DNA of 64,000 nt from Planctomycetia bacterium. Lineage in GTDB: Bacteria > Planctomycetota > Planctomycetia > Gemmatales > Gemmataceae. Below are positions 46,041 to 53,694 of this stretch, one piece after another (within the stretch, counting starts at the first letter, position 1; the number at the start of each line of letters is the position of its first letter). The notes below the pieces were generated by a model. That model made no database searches. It was not told the DNA's origin and was given only the letters and a program-made list of their open reading frames with translations. The stretch lies in contig SXID01000019.1 in assembly GCA_005772955.1 (NCBI GenBank), positions 16,356 to 80,355 of the forward strand. The letters run 5' to 3'. A program made the position numbers and the translations under genes.

Positions 46041-47180
46041 ATGCGCCGGGTCAGCGTCGATCCCCGCCCGAACTGGCAGAAACGGGTCGAAGAGTTCGGT
46101 CTCTACTACCACACCCTCCGCGGCGAGGCGTACTGGGACGAGTCTGCGTTCTACCAGTTCACGGCCTTTGAAATCGACACCATCGAGACTGCGACGCAGG
46201 CTCTCCACAAGATGTGCATGGAGTTGGTTCAAGAAGTCATCGACAAGCGCCTCTTTGGACTTTTCCTGATCCCCAAGGAGTTCGAGGATTACGTCATCCG
46301 GTCCTGGGAGAACGATGAGCCGTCAGTGTACGGCCGCTTCGACCTCGCCTATGACGGCGTCGGTCCGCCCAAGATGCTGGAGTACAACGCGGACACTCCG
46401 ACCGCACTGGTCGAGGCGTCCGTCGCCCAGTGGATGTGGCTCAAGGACATCGACGAGCGCGGAGACCAGTTCAACAGCATCCACGAACACCTCATCGACG
46501 CGTGGAAAGAGGTGCTGAAGCGTGACAGCGGCCCGATTCACTTCGCAGCGATGAGCAAACTGGACACGCCCGAGGACTACATCACCGCGGAGTACATGCG
46601 GGACACCGCGATCCAGGCCGGCGCGAAGACCACGTTCATCGACGTGACCGAAATTGGCTACGACAAACCGCGGAAGGTGTTCGTGGACGGCACCGGATTT
46701 CCCATTCACCGGTGTTTCAAACTCTACCCGTGGGAGTGGATGACGCGTGAGGAGTTCGGGCCTCACCTCAGTACCGCACCAACCAAGTGGGTTGAGCCCG
46801 CGTGGAAGATGATCTTGAGCTGTAAGAGCATCCTGCCGCTCCTGTACGAACGCCACCCGGACAGCCCGTTCTTGTTGCCCGCGTCATTTGACCCACTCAC
46901 CGACGGCAGTTACGTGAAGAAGCCGATTCACGCCCGCGAAGGCGCGAACATCGAGATCGTCATCGGTGGGCGCGTCGCGCACAGCACCGACGGGCCGTAT
47001 CAGGGCGGGCCATATGTGTACCAGGCGCTTGCCGGCAATCTGAAGCCGCACGAGGGCCGTTTCCCGGTCCTCGGTAGTTGGGTTGTCAACGGTGAGGCGT
47101 GCGGCATGGGCATCCGCGAGGACGCTTCGCTCATCACCGGTAACACGAGTAGGTTCATCCCACACCAGTTCGTGGGCTGA
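46041..47180 (+). CDS. Glutathionylspermidine synthase-like ATP-grasp enzyme
   Basis: 379 residues from the ATG behind AGGAGTCAACG; upstream in-frame codons are rejected. It matches the pre-ATP-grasp/ATP-grasp synthetase domain of GspS-like proteins: 'GRFDLAYDGVGPPKMLEYNA', 'DTPTALVEASVAQW', 'LYPWEWMTREEFGPHL', 'SYVKKPIHAREGANIEIV' and 'GSWVVNGEACGMGIREDASL'. It lacks the amidase half of E. coli Gss, as in the stand-alone YgiC/YjfC type. Reaction: ATP-dependent amide ligation; true substrates unknown. Confidence 0.9.
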   Translation: MRRVSVDPRPNWQKRVEEFGLYYHTLRGEAYWDESAFYQFTAFEIDTIETATQALHKMCMELVQEVIDKRLFGLFLIPKEFEDYVIRSWENDEPSVYGRFDLAYDGVGPPKMLEYNADTPTALVEASVAQWMWLKDIDERGDQFNSIHEHLIDAWKEVLKRDSGPIHFAAMSKLDTPEDYITAEYMRDTAIQAGAKTTFIDVTEIGYDKPRKVFVDGTGFPIHRCFKLYPWEWMTREEFGPHLSTAPTKWVEPAWKMILSCKSILPLLYERHPDSPFLLPASFDPLTDGSYVKKPIHAREGANIEIVIGGRVAHSTDGPYQGGPYVYQALAGNLKPHEGRFPVLGSWVVNGEACGMGIREDASLITGNTSRFIPHQFVG

Positions 47181-47299
47181 TATCGTGTTCTCTGGCCACC
47201 CGGCGCGGAAGCGCTCGATTGGATCGCTTCGGCGCTTGATCCCGTCCTGTCCACCGACTACATTCGTCGCGAGATACATTGAGAACCGGAGTAGCTGGA

Positions 47300-48847
47300 A
47301 TGTCCACGACGTTCTTGTTCGAGGAACTCGACGACGCGACCCGCGAGTACCTGACCGCGGTTCGTGACAACGAAGGCGCTGGTGCGCCTGGCGTGTTCGC
47401 CCCCACCAGTGATTCGCTCCCCGGCTGCGGGTGCATCGCGGGGCCGATCGTCATTGTCGTCACGCTGCTGTTCACGCTCACCACGTGGCTCGGCATCATC
47501 TACGAAGAACCCTTGAAGGTGGCCTTCCTCCAGACAGCCGGGTTACTCCTCGGCGGTTGGCTTCTCATTGCCGGGTTCCGCGGCAAGGGCGGTAGCAAGA
47601 GCGCCGGGACTTGGGTCTACGTCGATCCGCTCAACCTGTACGAAGCCTACCGCGAGCAGGTGACGGTGACGCGAATCGACGAGGTGGCCGAAGCACGTTA
47701 CACGCACAACTACGACAGCAACGGGAACTTCCAGAACAGCGTAGTCGAGATCCTGCTTGGCGGTCGGAAGAGCGCCGCGGTGACGCTTGCGAACGAGTCG
47801 CGAGCCGAACAGATGGTCACGTTTCTGAACTACCTTGCGTGGGCGCGTGGGCCTGACGGCGGCGAGCGCGCGGACCTCGGCCCGGCCGACCTCGGCGGGT
47901 TAGCCAAGTACGTTGTGCGCAACGGCGACGAACCGAAGGACGCCGAGAACAACATCAATCTGAACCTGGTTGAACTCGATCTCAGCGAGGTGCCCGAACA
48001 GCCTACTCGCGAGGGTCGGGCAATGCCCGCGTTCCTCCCGTACGCGTTCCTCTTCATCGGTGGTATCCTGTGTTTCCTTGTCATGGCGTACATCATCAAC
48101 CCGGTGATCCGGGATGACGCCATCTACGATGCGGTGATGAAGGACAACACCATCCCGCCGATGACCGAACCGCGGTTCCTCCGGTTCTACCTGCTGGACC
48201 CGCGTAACACGTTGCACCGTGAAACGGTGACCACTCGACTCGCACGGTTCTACGACCCCGCGATGTCGCACGTTCGCACTAACGCCGCCGACAAAAAACT
48301 GGGCGAGGGCATGGCCCAGGTACTCAAGGGACTAAGTACCTCAAGTCAGGATCTCGTGTCGCTCCGCATCACCGAAACCAAGTCGCCGCCAGGCGTCCTC
48401 GCCGAGGGGAAGACGACGCGTGAGGGGAAACTGCGGTCGGAGTTCGCTGACGGGGTGAACCACACGTTCGCCAACGAGCATTGGGGCAAGCCGATCACGC
48501 TGCCGGCGGGGTTCCAGGCCAAGGATCCTTTGCCCCCCATCGGGCATCAGTTGATTGCTTTCGTCGAGCCACCGGAGGAGGCGAAGGCTGTCCACTTCGA
48601 CATCACGTACTCGTTCCAGGACGCCGGCGCCGGGAAGTTCCAGATCGTGGTGAATGTGACCTTACGGGCGAGCATCGAGGATCCGACTACTCACGGTGGC
48701 CAGTTTACCGTTCCCGGTCCGTTCTCCGAGAACGAACTCGATGGCGTGGCGCTGACGCGACTTAAAGAAGAGTTGATTCGGAATCTTGTTGGGCCGTCCG
48801 CACCGGCTCTGCCTGGGCAACCTGGCGGTATCCAGCAGTTCCCGTGA
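47300..48847 (+). CDS. Hypothetical membrane protein, 515 aa
   Basis: Start ATG at 47300 with GGAG. Spans: a pair at about 45-95 ('IAGPIVIVVTLLFTLTTWLG', 'AGLLLGGWLLIAGF') and one near 248-270 ('AFLPYAFLFIGGILCFLVMA'). The first cytoplasmic part has a beta-rich domain ('TWVYVDPLNLYEAYREQVTV'). The C-terminal 240 residues are soluble, probably extracytoplasmic, with beta strands ('KAVHFDITYSFQDAGAGKFQ') and a Pro-rich end. I recognise no family. Confidence 0.8.
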   Translation: MSTTFLFEELDDATREYLTAVRDNEGAGAPGVFAPTSDSLPGCGCIAGPIVIVVTLLFTLTTWLGIIYEEPLKVAFLQTAGLLLGGWLLIAGFRGKGGSKSAGTWVYVDPLNLYEAYREQVTVTRIDEVAEARYTHNYDSNGNFQNSVVEILLGGRKSAAVTLANESRAEQMVTFLNYLAWARGPDGGERADLGPADLGGLAKYVVRNGDEPKDAENNINLNLVELDLSEVPEQPTREGRAMPAFLPYAFLFIGGILCFLVMAYIINPVIRDDAIYDAVMKDNTIPPMTEPRFLRFYLLDPRNTLHRETVTTRLARFYDPAMSHVRTNAADKKLGEGMAQVLKGLSTSSQDLVSLRITETKSPPGVLAEGKTTREGKLRSEFADGVNHTFANEHWGKPITLPAGFQAKDPLPPIGHQLIAFVEPPEEAKAVHFDITYSFQDAGAGKFQIVVNVTLRASIEDPTTHGGQFTVPGPFSENELDGVALTRLKEELIRNLVGPSAPALPGQPGGIQQFP

Positions 48848-48895
48848 GATACGGCACGAGGTTCGGGCGCGAACTGAAGCCGCGTCCGAACTGAC

Positions 48896-49612
48896 TCACG
48901 CGAGAACGACGCCCACGAGGACGTCGTAGCCGGCGTGGGCGCCGACCGCGATCCCAAAACCACGCGCCACGAACAGCACTGTGAAGAACAGTCCCGCGGC
49001 GGTGCGGAACACAAAGTAATCAGGCCGCATCGGTTCCCCGTAGGGGCCGACATGGTGTGCCGCCGCGAACGCCAGTGCCGCCGCACACGCGGCTATCGGA
49101 ATCGCGACCCCGCTTGGCACGCTGACCGTGCGCAGAACCAAGATCAAGCCGCCGAACAAGGCGAGTCGGAACAGCACTTCTTCATAGATGCCCGCCCCGA
49201 TGAACGTGAGGATCTGTGCCACGGGCGCGGTGCGCACAGTGATTTGGAGTTGAATTCCCAGTCCGTCGATGATCGGTCCGAAGTTTCGACTGAATTGCCA
49301 CAACACGACCGCGAACAACACGCTCTCGAACGTCATCCCGAACAGCGCCGTGACCGGGTCTTGAGTCCGGTCGGCCCAGCGCCACCAACTCCACAGGAGC
49401 ATTGCGCCCAACAAGATGGCGGGTGCGACGAGTACGTGCCCGGCGCCGAATACTTCAAGTCCCCATCGGAGCCACGCATCCGCACCGTTGCGGAGCCTTG
49501 CGGCTTGGTCCCCGCCGAGCCACAGCAACCCGCCCTCGTAAGCCACGAGGAGTGGCAAGAGGAACAAGAAGCACACCCACGGGTGGCGCGTCGCGGTGAG
49601 GTAGGATTTCAT
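48896..49612 (-). CDS. CPBP-family (CAAX-like) intramembrane metalloprotease
   Basis: 238 residues from the ATG at 49612. The N-terminus 'MKSYLTATRHPWVCFLFLLP' matches how planctomycete members usually begin; a GTG at 49669 overlapping the previous stop (GTGA) is an alternative. The glutamate/arginine motif is 'GIYEEVLFRLAL' (Glu144, Glu145, Arg149). The second and third motifs are 'FAAAHHVG' (His186/187) and 'GAHAGYDVLVG' (His226). About seven spans. Family members include prenyl-protein proteases and bacteriocin-immunity proteins. Co-transcribed with the HD-GYP-like gene. Confidence 0.88.
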   Translation of the reverse strand: MKSYLTATRHPWVCFLFLLPLLVAYEGGLLWLGGDQAARLRNGADAWLRWGLEVFGAGHVLVAPAILLGAMLLWSWWRWADRTQDPVTALFGMTFESVLFAVVLWQFSRNFGPIIDGLGIQLQITVRTAPVAQILTFIGAGIYEEVLFRLALFGGLILVLRTVSVPSGVAIPIAACAAALAFAAAHHVGPYGEPMRPDYFVFRTAAGLFFTVLFVARGFGIAVGAHAGYDVLVGVVLA

Positions 49613-49665
49613 GGTGCGGTTCAGGTGAGCGGGGGGGGGCGTGATCCCCTGAGAAACTGACACGC

Positions 49666-51111
49666 TCACACGAGATCGGGGTAGCGGGTCCCCAGCAGTT
49701 CGCGCCGGCGCACGGCGGGGACCGCCTTCACGATGCTGCCGCGAGCGGCCGCGGACAAGTCCAGGTGTTCCGCGCGAGGCAGAAGAGTGCCGTCGGGCTC
49801 CGTCAGAACCGCGACGACCGGGCGCCCCGGCGAGCGCGGGTCGAGCCGGTTCGTTTGGTTCGCGACAACCAGACCGACCCGACCGTCGGTGAGTTCGACG
49901 ATCGTGTTCACCGGGTAGTACGAGAGGTTCAGCAAATACTCCGCGAAGTCACGGTCGAGTTGCCCATGTTCGGCCATCAGCAGAACGTCGGTGAGTGCGG
50001 CGCGCGGGTCGGCAGCGGGTCGATGCGGGCGCTCTTCGTTCAGGGCCGTGTACACGTCAGCTACGCTGAGGAGACGCCCAAGGGGCGGCACCTGCGCGCC
50101 GGGTAACGCTGCCGGGTAGCCGGTCCCGTCAGCACGCTCGTGGTGCGAGGCGATGGCCTCGACAAGCGGACCGGCGAGGTTCGGGAATCGCCAGAGCAGG
50201 AGTTCCGCGCCGTACTTCGGGTGGGCTTCCAGCACCCGACGTTCGTCGGGCGTGAGCGGTTCCGCCTTCGCGAGTATCGCCGCGGAGACGGTCAGCATCC
50301 CGCAATCCATGATCAATGCCGCGACTACTGGCGCGAGGGGCCGCCCGGCCAATTCGTAGTCGTAGGGCACGACTCGGGCCACGACCTGTGCGACGTTGAT
50401 AGCGTGCGCCGCAATGAACCGGGAAGGGACCGGGAATGCCGTCGTCCCGCCGTGCGCGTGCGCGGATGTTACAGGTGCGTGAACGAACCGGATCGGCTTC
50501 GCCAGCCGCGCTTCTTCGAGCAGTTCTTCCGCGAGCGCAGCGGCCGTTTCCAGCGTGGCCGGAAGGTTACAATGCAGCGCGGTGAAGAGCCCGGCGAGCC
50601 GGTCGATGCGGTCCGCGTCGGTGTGGCGCTGCGCGAGCACCTGTTCTTGGATCGCGAGTCGGTCCCCGACGATGGTGAGCAGCCCGCTCAACCCGTCGCA
50701 CATCTTCAACTGAGCCGCGGCCGAGTCCGGGAATGCTTGCGCGAGCCGCACCACCGAGTCGAGCACGCTCACGGTTTCGCGGTGGTAGTCCACGAGCGAG
50801 TCCGGCTCGTCGCTGCTGGCGCATGCCGCGTACATCGCGTTCGTTGTGAACCTGCGCTGTCGGTCGAGGAGAGTTTTTGCTCGCCCGAGCAGTCGTTGCG
50901 CGCGGTCCGTGAACTGCGGCAGCGTCACCTCCGCGACATCTTGGCTGCCCGCGATGCGTTTCAGTGAGAGGCGGAACGCTTCAGCTTCGGACACGATCGC
51001 GTCTGCGTCCACCGAATCGACTGGACTCGCTTCCGGGATCAGGTGCGGAGTCGCGTCGAGCCGCTGTCGGAAGGCGGAAATTCGATCGAGCAGCCCGCGT
51101 GTGTCGCTCAC
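49666..51111 (-). CDS. HD-GYP-like protein with altered HD motif
   Basis: 481 residues. The N-terminal 230 are mostly helical with no known domain. The C-terminal half has the order of an HD-GYP domain: 'AAHAINVAQVVARV', then 'ALIMDCGMLTVSAAIL' where the family has LHDIGKL, then 'HPKYGAELL', 'AIASHHERADGTGYPAAL' and 'RLLSVADVYTALNEERPHRP'. The GYP part is kept but the HD His is Met and the Lys of GK is lost. Cyclic-di-GMP hydrolysis is therefore doubtful; a binding role is possible. Cytoplasmic. Confidence 0.85.
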   Translation of the reverse strand: MSDTRGLLDRISAFRQRLDATPHLIPEASPVDSVDADAIVSEAEAFRLSLKRIAGSQDVAEVTLPQFTDRAQRLLGRAKTLLDRQRRFTTNAMYAACASSDEPDSLVDYHRETVSVLDSVVRLAQAFPDSAAAQLKMCDGLSGLLTIVGDRLAIQEQVLAQRHTDADRIDRLAGLFTALHCNLPATLETAAALAEELLEEARLAKPIRFVHAPVTSAHAHGGTTAFPVPSRFIAAHAINVAQVVARVVPYDYELAGRPLAPVVAALIMDCGMLTVSAAILAKAEPLTPDERRVLEAHPKYGAELLLWRFPNLAGPLVEAIASHHERADGTGYPAALPGAQVPPLGRLLSVADVYTALNEERPHRPAADPRAALTDVLLMAEHGQLDRDFAEYLLNLSYYPVNTIVELTDGRVGLVVANQTNRLDPRSPGRPVVAVLTEPDGTLLPRAEHLDLSAAARGSIVKAVPAVRRRELLGTRYPDLV

Positions 51112-51286
51112 GGCAATCTCCCCCTTCGCACCACGAACCGGACCGACTCCCCAAAGCCGGTTCGATCCCCTTGTCGCTCCTTATCGACAGGTCGGGTGGG
51201 GAAACTTGAACCGATTGTTCTGGTTGGGAGGCCGAGATGGGAAGATGGGTGGGTTGCGCAGACTTCCTTCGGCGCGTCAATTTCGT

Positions 51287-51344
51287 TGTTTAGCGGCGGA
51301 CCCACCGGGTCCGCCAGTTGCCCCGGCGGGGCAACCGCTAAACA
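51287..51344. repeat. Three-way-junction palindromic repeat
   Basis: An outer 10-bp stem (51287-51296 with 51335-51344) encloses two perfect hairpins: 51297-51303 with 51307-51313 (7 bp), and 51317-51324 with 51328-51335 (8 bp, last base shared). Such compound structures are typical of dispersed palindromic elements. No coding role. Confidence 0.8.
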
Positions 51345-51372
51345 GGATTCGTTCGTGCGAAGACGACGCGAC

Positions 51373-51990
51373 TTACTTCCGGACGCGCTGGTTGTTAATG
51401 ATTCGGTGAACCTTGTTCCCTTTCGCGGCATCGAGGATTGAGGTCTCGATGCCCCACGGCACGTCGCGGTCGATGTCCAGCAGCATCTCTTTACGACCGG
51501 TCGAGTTGATGATGCTCTGCATTTCCGTGAAGATTTGTTCCTTCGCGACCACCTTGCCCTCGATCTTGATGACTGCTTTCTCGCCGTCCATCTTCACAAT
51601 CACCTTGAACACGCGATCCTTCAACTCGTCCTTGTGAATCTGTGGGATGCCCTTGTCGTCAGCGGTGTCTTCGGGCACGTCAAGTGCGCGCTCCAGCGTG
51701 GCGTACGTGATCGTCAGGATGAAGAAGATGAGCAGCACGAGACACACGTCGATGAGCGGGTTCATATCGAGGTGTGTGTCGTCGGCTTCCTCTGGGGGAG
51801 GATCGACGTCCTGCGCCGCTTCCGCGAATGTGGGGTGAGCCTCGATCGGCAGCCAGGCCGTATCGGTTGGCCCCTTCACTTCGTCGGTGGGAAGGAAGTT
51901 ACCGTCGCGAAGACCGGTGAGCACCTCGGCCGCGGTTGGCAGCCCGAGTACGTCCGGCGACCCTTCCTTTCGCACTTGCCACACGCTCAT
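51373..51990 (-). CDS. ExbD/TolR-like protein with N-terminal GYF-2-like domain (second copy)
   Basis: 205 residues, overlapping the upstream ExbD-like gene by four bases (ATGA). The first 70 residues look like a GYF-2-type domain ('SVWQVRKEGSPDVLGLPTAA', 'DTAWLPIEAHPTFAEAA'). Then come the single ExbD span with its conserved Asp ('DMNPLIDVCLVLLIFFILTI') and a periplasmic domain ('DRVFKVIVKMDGEKAVIKIE'). Works with an ExbB-type channel using proton flow. Last gene of the three-gene operon. Confidence 0.88.
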   Translation of the reverse strand: MSVWQVRKEGSPDVLGLPTAAEVLTGLRDGNFLPTDEVKGPTDTAWLPIEAHPTFAEAAQDVDPPPEEADDTHLDMNPLIDVCLVLLIFFILTITYATLERALDVPEDTADDKGIPQIHKDELKDRVFKVIVKMDGEKAVIKIEGKVVAKEQIFTEMQSIINSTGRKEMLLDIDRDVPWGIETSILDAAKGNKVHRIINNQRVRK

Positions 51991-52748
51991 TTGTCGGGTG
52001 CCTCAACAACGGTCGCGACGAATGAGTTGATGAGTTTCTTCTTGCGCTCTTCTTCGAGCGCGTGGCGGAGTTCGTAGACGCGCTCACGCGGCAAGTCCTT
52101 GCGGCACGCGATCCGCACCTCCGGCGGTCGCGTGGTGCCGACCAGCGATTCCTTGAGCGCCTTGATCGCGGCTTCCGGGGTCGGCAGCATGTCGTGGCTC
52201 GGCTTCGGCGACACGTTACCGACCCGCACCGAGTAGTACACCTCCTCGGTGTTCAACTTCTCGATGGTGATGGTGATTGCTTCGGGGTCGTTGCTGAGTT
52301 GCCCGCCGTACTTCATCTCCGGCACGTCTACCGGCGCGAGCGCGCCCGCCGCTTGAATGATGATGAAGAACACAAGCAGCACCATGCTGATGTCGATGAG
52401 CGGGATCATGTCAACTTCTTCGTCGTCCTCCGGGCGGCTGATGCGTCGGCTCGGCTCCGGGTCCGGCAGCTCTACTGGCTCGGTAGCCGTGGGCGGTTCA
52501 TTGTCAGAAGTTGGAAGCACCGCGGGCACGGCGGTCGCGGTCGATGGCCGGGTGAGGTAATCGATGAGCAGGTCGTGGTCGCCGACAGCGACCCAGGCTT
52601 CCGTGGACCCAGCGGGGCGCACCTTGTCTGTGCGGGCGAGTCGGCCCTGTTGCGTCCAGTCCGCGACGACGTTGTACGGCACGGCCTTGTAGACCGTGTT
52701 CGCAGTGACGAACCACACATCGAACGCCTTCGGCGGCTTCCCGGCCAT
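51987..52748 (-). CDS. ExbD/TolR-like protein with N-terminal GYF-2-like domain (first copy)
   Basis: 253 residues. An N-terminal domain (about 8-65, 'VWFVTANTVYKAVPYNVVAD', 'STEAWVAVGDHDLLIDYL') precedes a Pro/Thr linker. The ExbD span with the proton-carrying Asp follows ('EVDMIPLIDISMVLLVFFII'), then a periplasmic domain. The linker and N-domain are cytoplasmic in the usual topology, so they may receive an intracellular signal. Second gene of the ExbB-ExbD-ExbD operon. Confidence 0.9.
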   Translation of the reverse strand: MAGKPPKAFDVWFVTANTVYKAVPYNVVADWTQQGRLARTDKVRPAGSTEAWVAVGDHDLLIDYLTRPSTATAVPAVLPTSDNEPPTATEPVELPDPEPSRRISRPEDDEEVDMIPLIDISMVLLVFFIIIQAAGALAPVDVPEMKYGGQLSNDPEAITITIEKLNTEEVYYSVRVGNVSPKPSHDMLPTPEAAIKALKESLVGTTRPPEVRIACRKDLPRERVYELRHALEEERKKKLINSFVATVVEAPDK

Positions 52749-52810
52749 GAGGACTCACGTTGGAGGGATCTACTTCGACCCCTTCGGGTCGAACGCTAAA
52801 CCGCGGCGCG

Positions 52811-53542
52811 TCAGTCGCCTCGTGCGCGCTTCTTGGATCTGGACTTGCGGTCGTCCTCATAGTCATCGTCATCTTCGTCCTGCTTCTTCTCATCGAGCAA
52901 CTTCGGGTCTTTCTTGTAGTTGGTGACGAGAGTGATGAGCTTTTGCGACGACGCCTTCACGCGGATCTCGAACTTCGCTATCCACTCCTTGAAGAGCACG
53001 TGACTGAACACAAGCGGGATTGCGGTGAACAGGCCCATCGCGGTCGCGAAGAGCGCCAATCCGATCTTGGATGCGTGCCCGCCGATCTCCTTCGCCTTGC
53101 CGCTGCTAGCGCCTTCTCCAATCGCGTTGAACGTGTTGATCATCGAGATGACGGTGAAGAACAGCCCCACCATCGTCGCGATCTTCGCAATCGCGAGAAT
53201 CGGCGCTAGCAAGAAGTGCAGCCGCGGGACGATTTCCAGTTCGTTCTCGTTTGCCATACTCCGGCGCATGGCCGCGGCGCCCTGGTCCGCGGCTTCCAAC
53301 CCCGCGATGAAGACTCGGCTTGGTATCAGCCCTTTCTCTTCCTTGCAAAGGCTCACCGCGGCCTTGATGCCGCCCTTGCGGAGCGTTTGCTGGAATAGCG
53401 GCAGGAAGTCGTCCATGTCCGTGCTGGCGGTCTTGTTCAGCAGGATGCGCCAGATGACTAGCGCTCCCGCAATCAACGACATGATCACGAGCGGGATCGA
53501 GAAGTACCACTCGTGAATGAAGAAGTCAGTAACCGCTTTCAT
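52811..53542 (-). CDS. ExbB/TolQ/MotA-family proton channel
   Basis: 243 residues. Three spans: about 13-33, 113-140 and 160-185. Conserved regions are 'LHFLLAPILAIAKIATMVGL' then 'FFTVISMINTFNA', and 'KIGLALFATAMGLFTAIPLV'. The tail is highly charged ('QDEDDDDYEDDRKSRSKKRA'), unusual for ExbB. Forms the stator with the two ExbD proteins downstream. Its TonB-like partner is not in the window. Confidence 0.9.
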   Translation of the reverse strand: MKAVTDFFIHEWYFSIPLVIMSLIAGALVIWRILLNKTASTDMDDFLPLFQQTLRKGGIKAAVSLCKEEKGLIPSRVFIAGLEAADQGAAAMRRSMANENELEIVPRLHFLLAPILAIAKIATMVGLFFTVISMINTFNAIGEGASSGKAKEIGGHASKIGLALFATAMGLFTAIPLVFSHVLFKEWIAKFEIRVKASSQKLITLVTNYKKDPKLLDEKKQDEDDDDYEDDRKSRSKKRARGD

Positions 53543-53597
53543 GCGGGTGTTCCCAGAGCGCGAGGTGAAGGGATGCTTCTAGGAATATCGAGGGAGT

Positions 53598-53694
53598 TAA
53601 ATCGTTCAACAAGTAGTTAGCCGTAAGTCGAAGGCGAGCGCGGATGAAACGCGCTCGCCTTCGACTTACGGCTAACTACTTGTTGAACGATTTA
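53598..53694. repeat. Perfect 45-bp inverted repeat after the EF-G-like gene
   Basis: Arms 53598-53642 and 53650-53694 are exact reverse complements around a 7-base loop (GATGAAA). The right arm includes the stop codon of the EF-G-like gene (53692-53694). Much longer than a standard terminator and without a T run. Confidence 0.95.
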
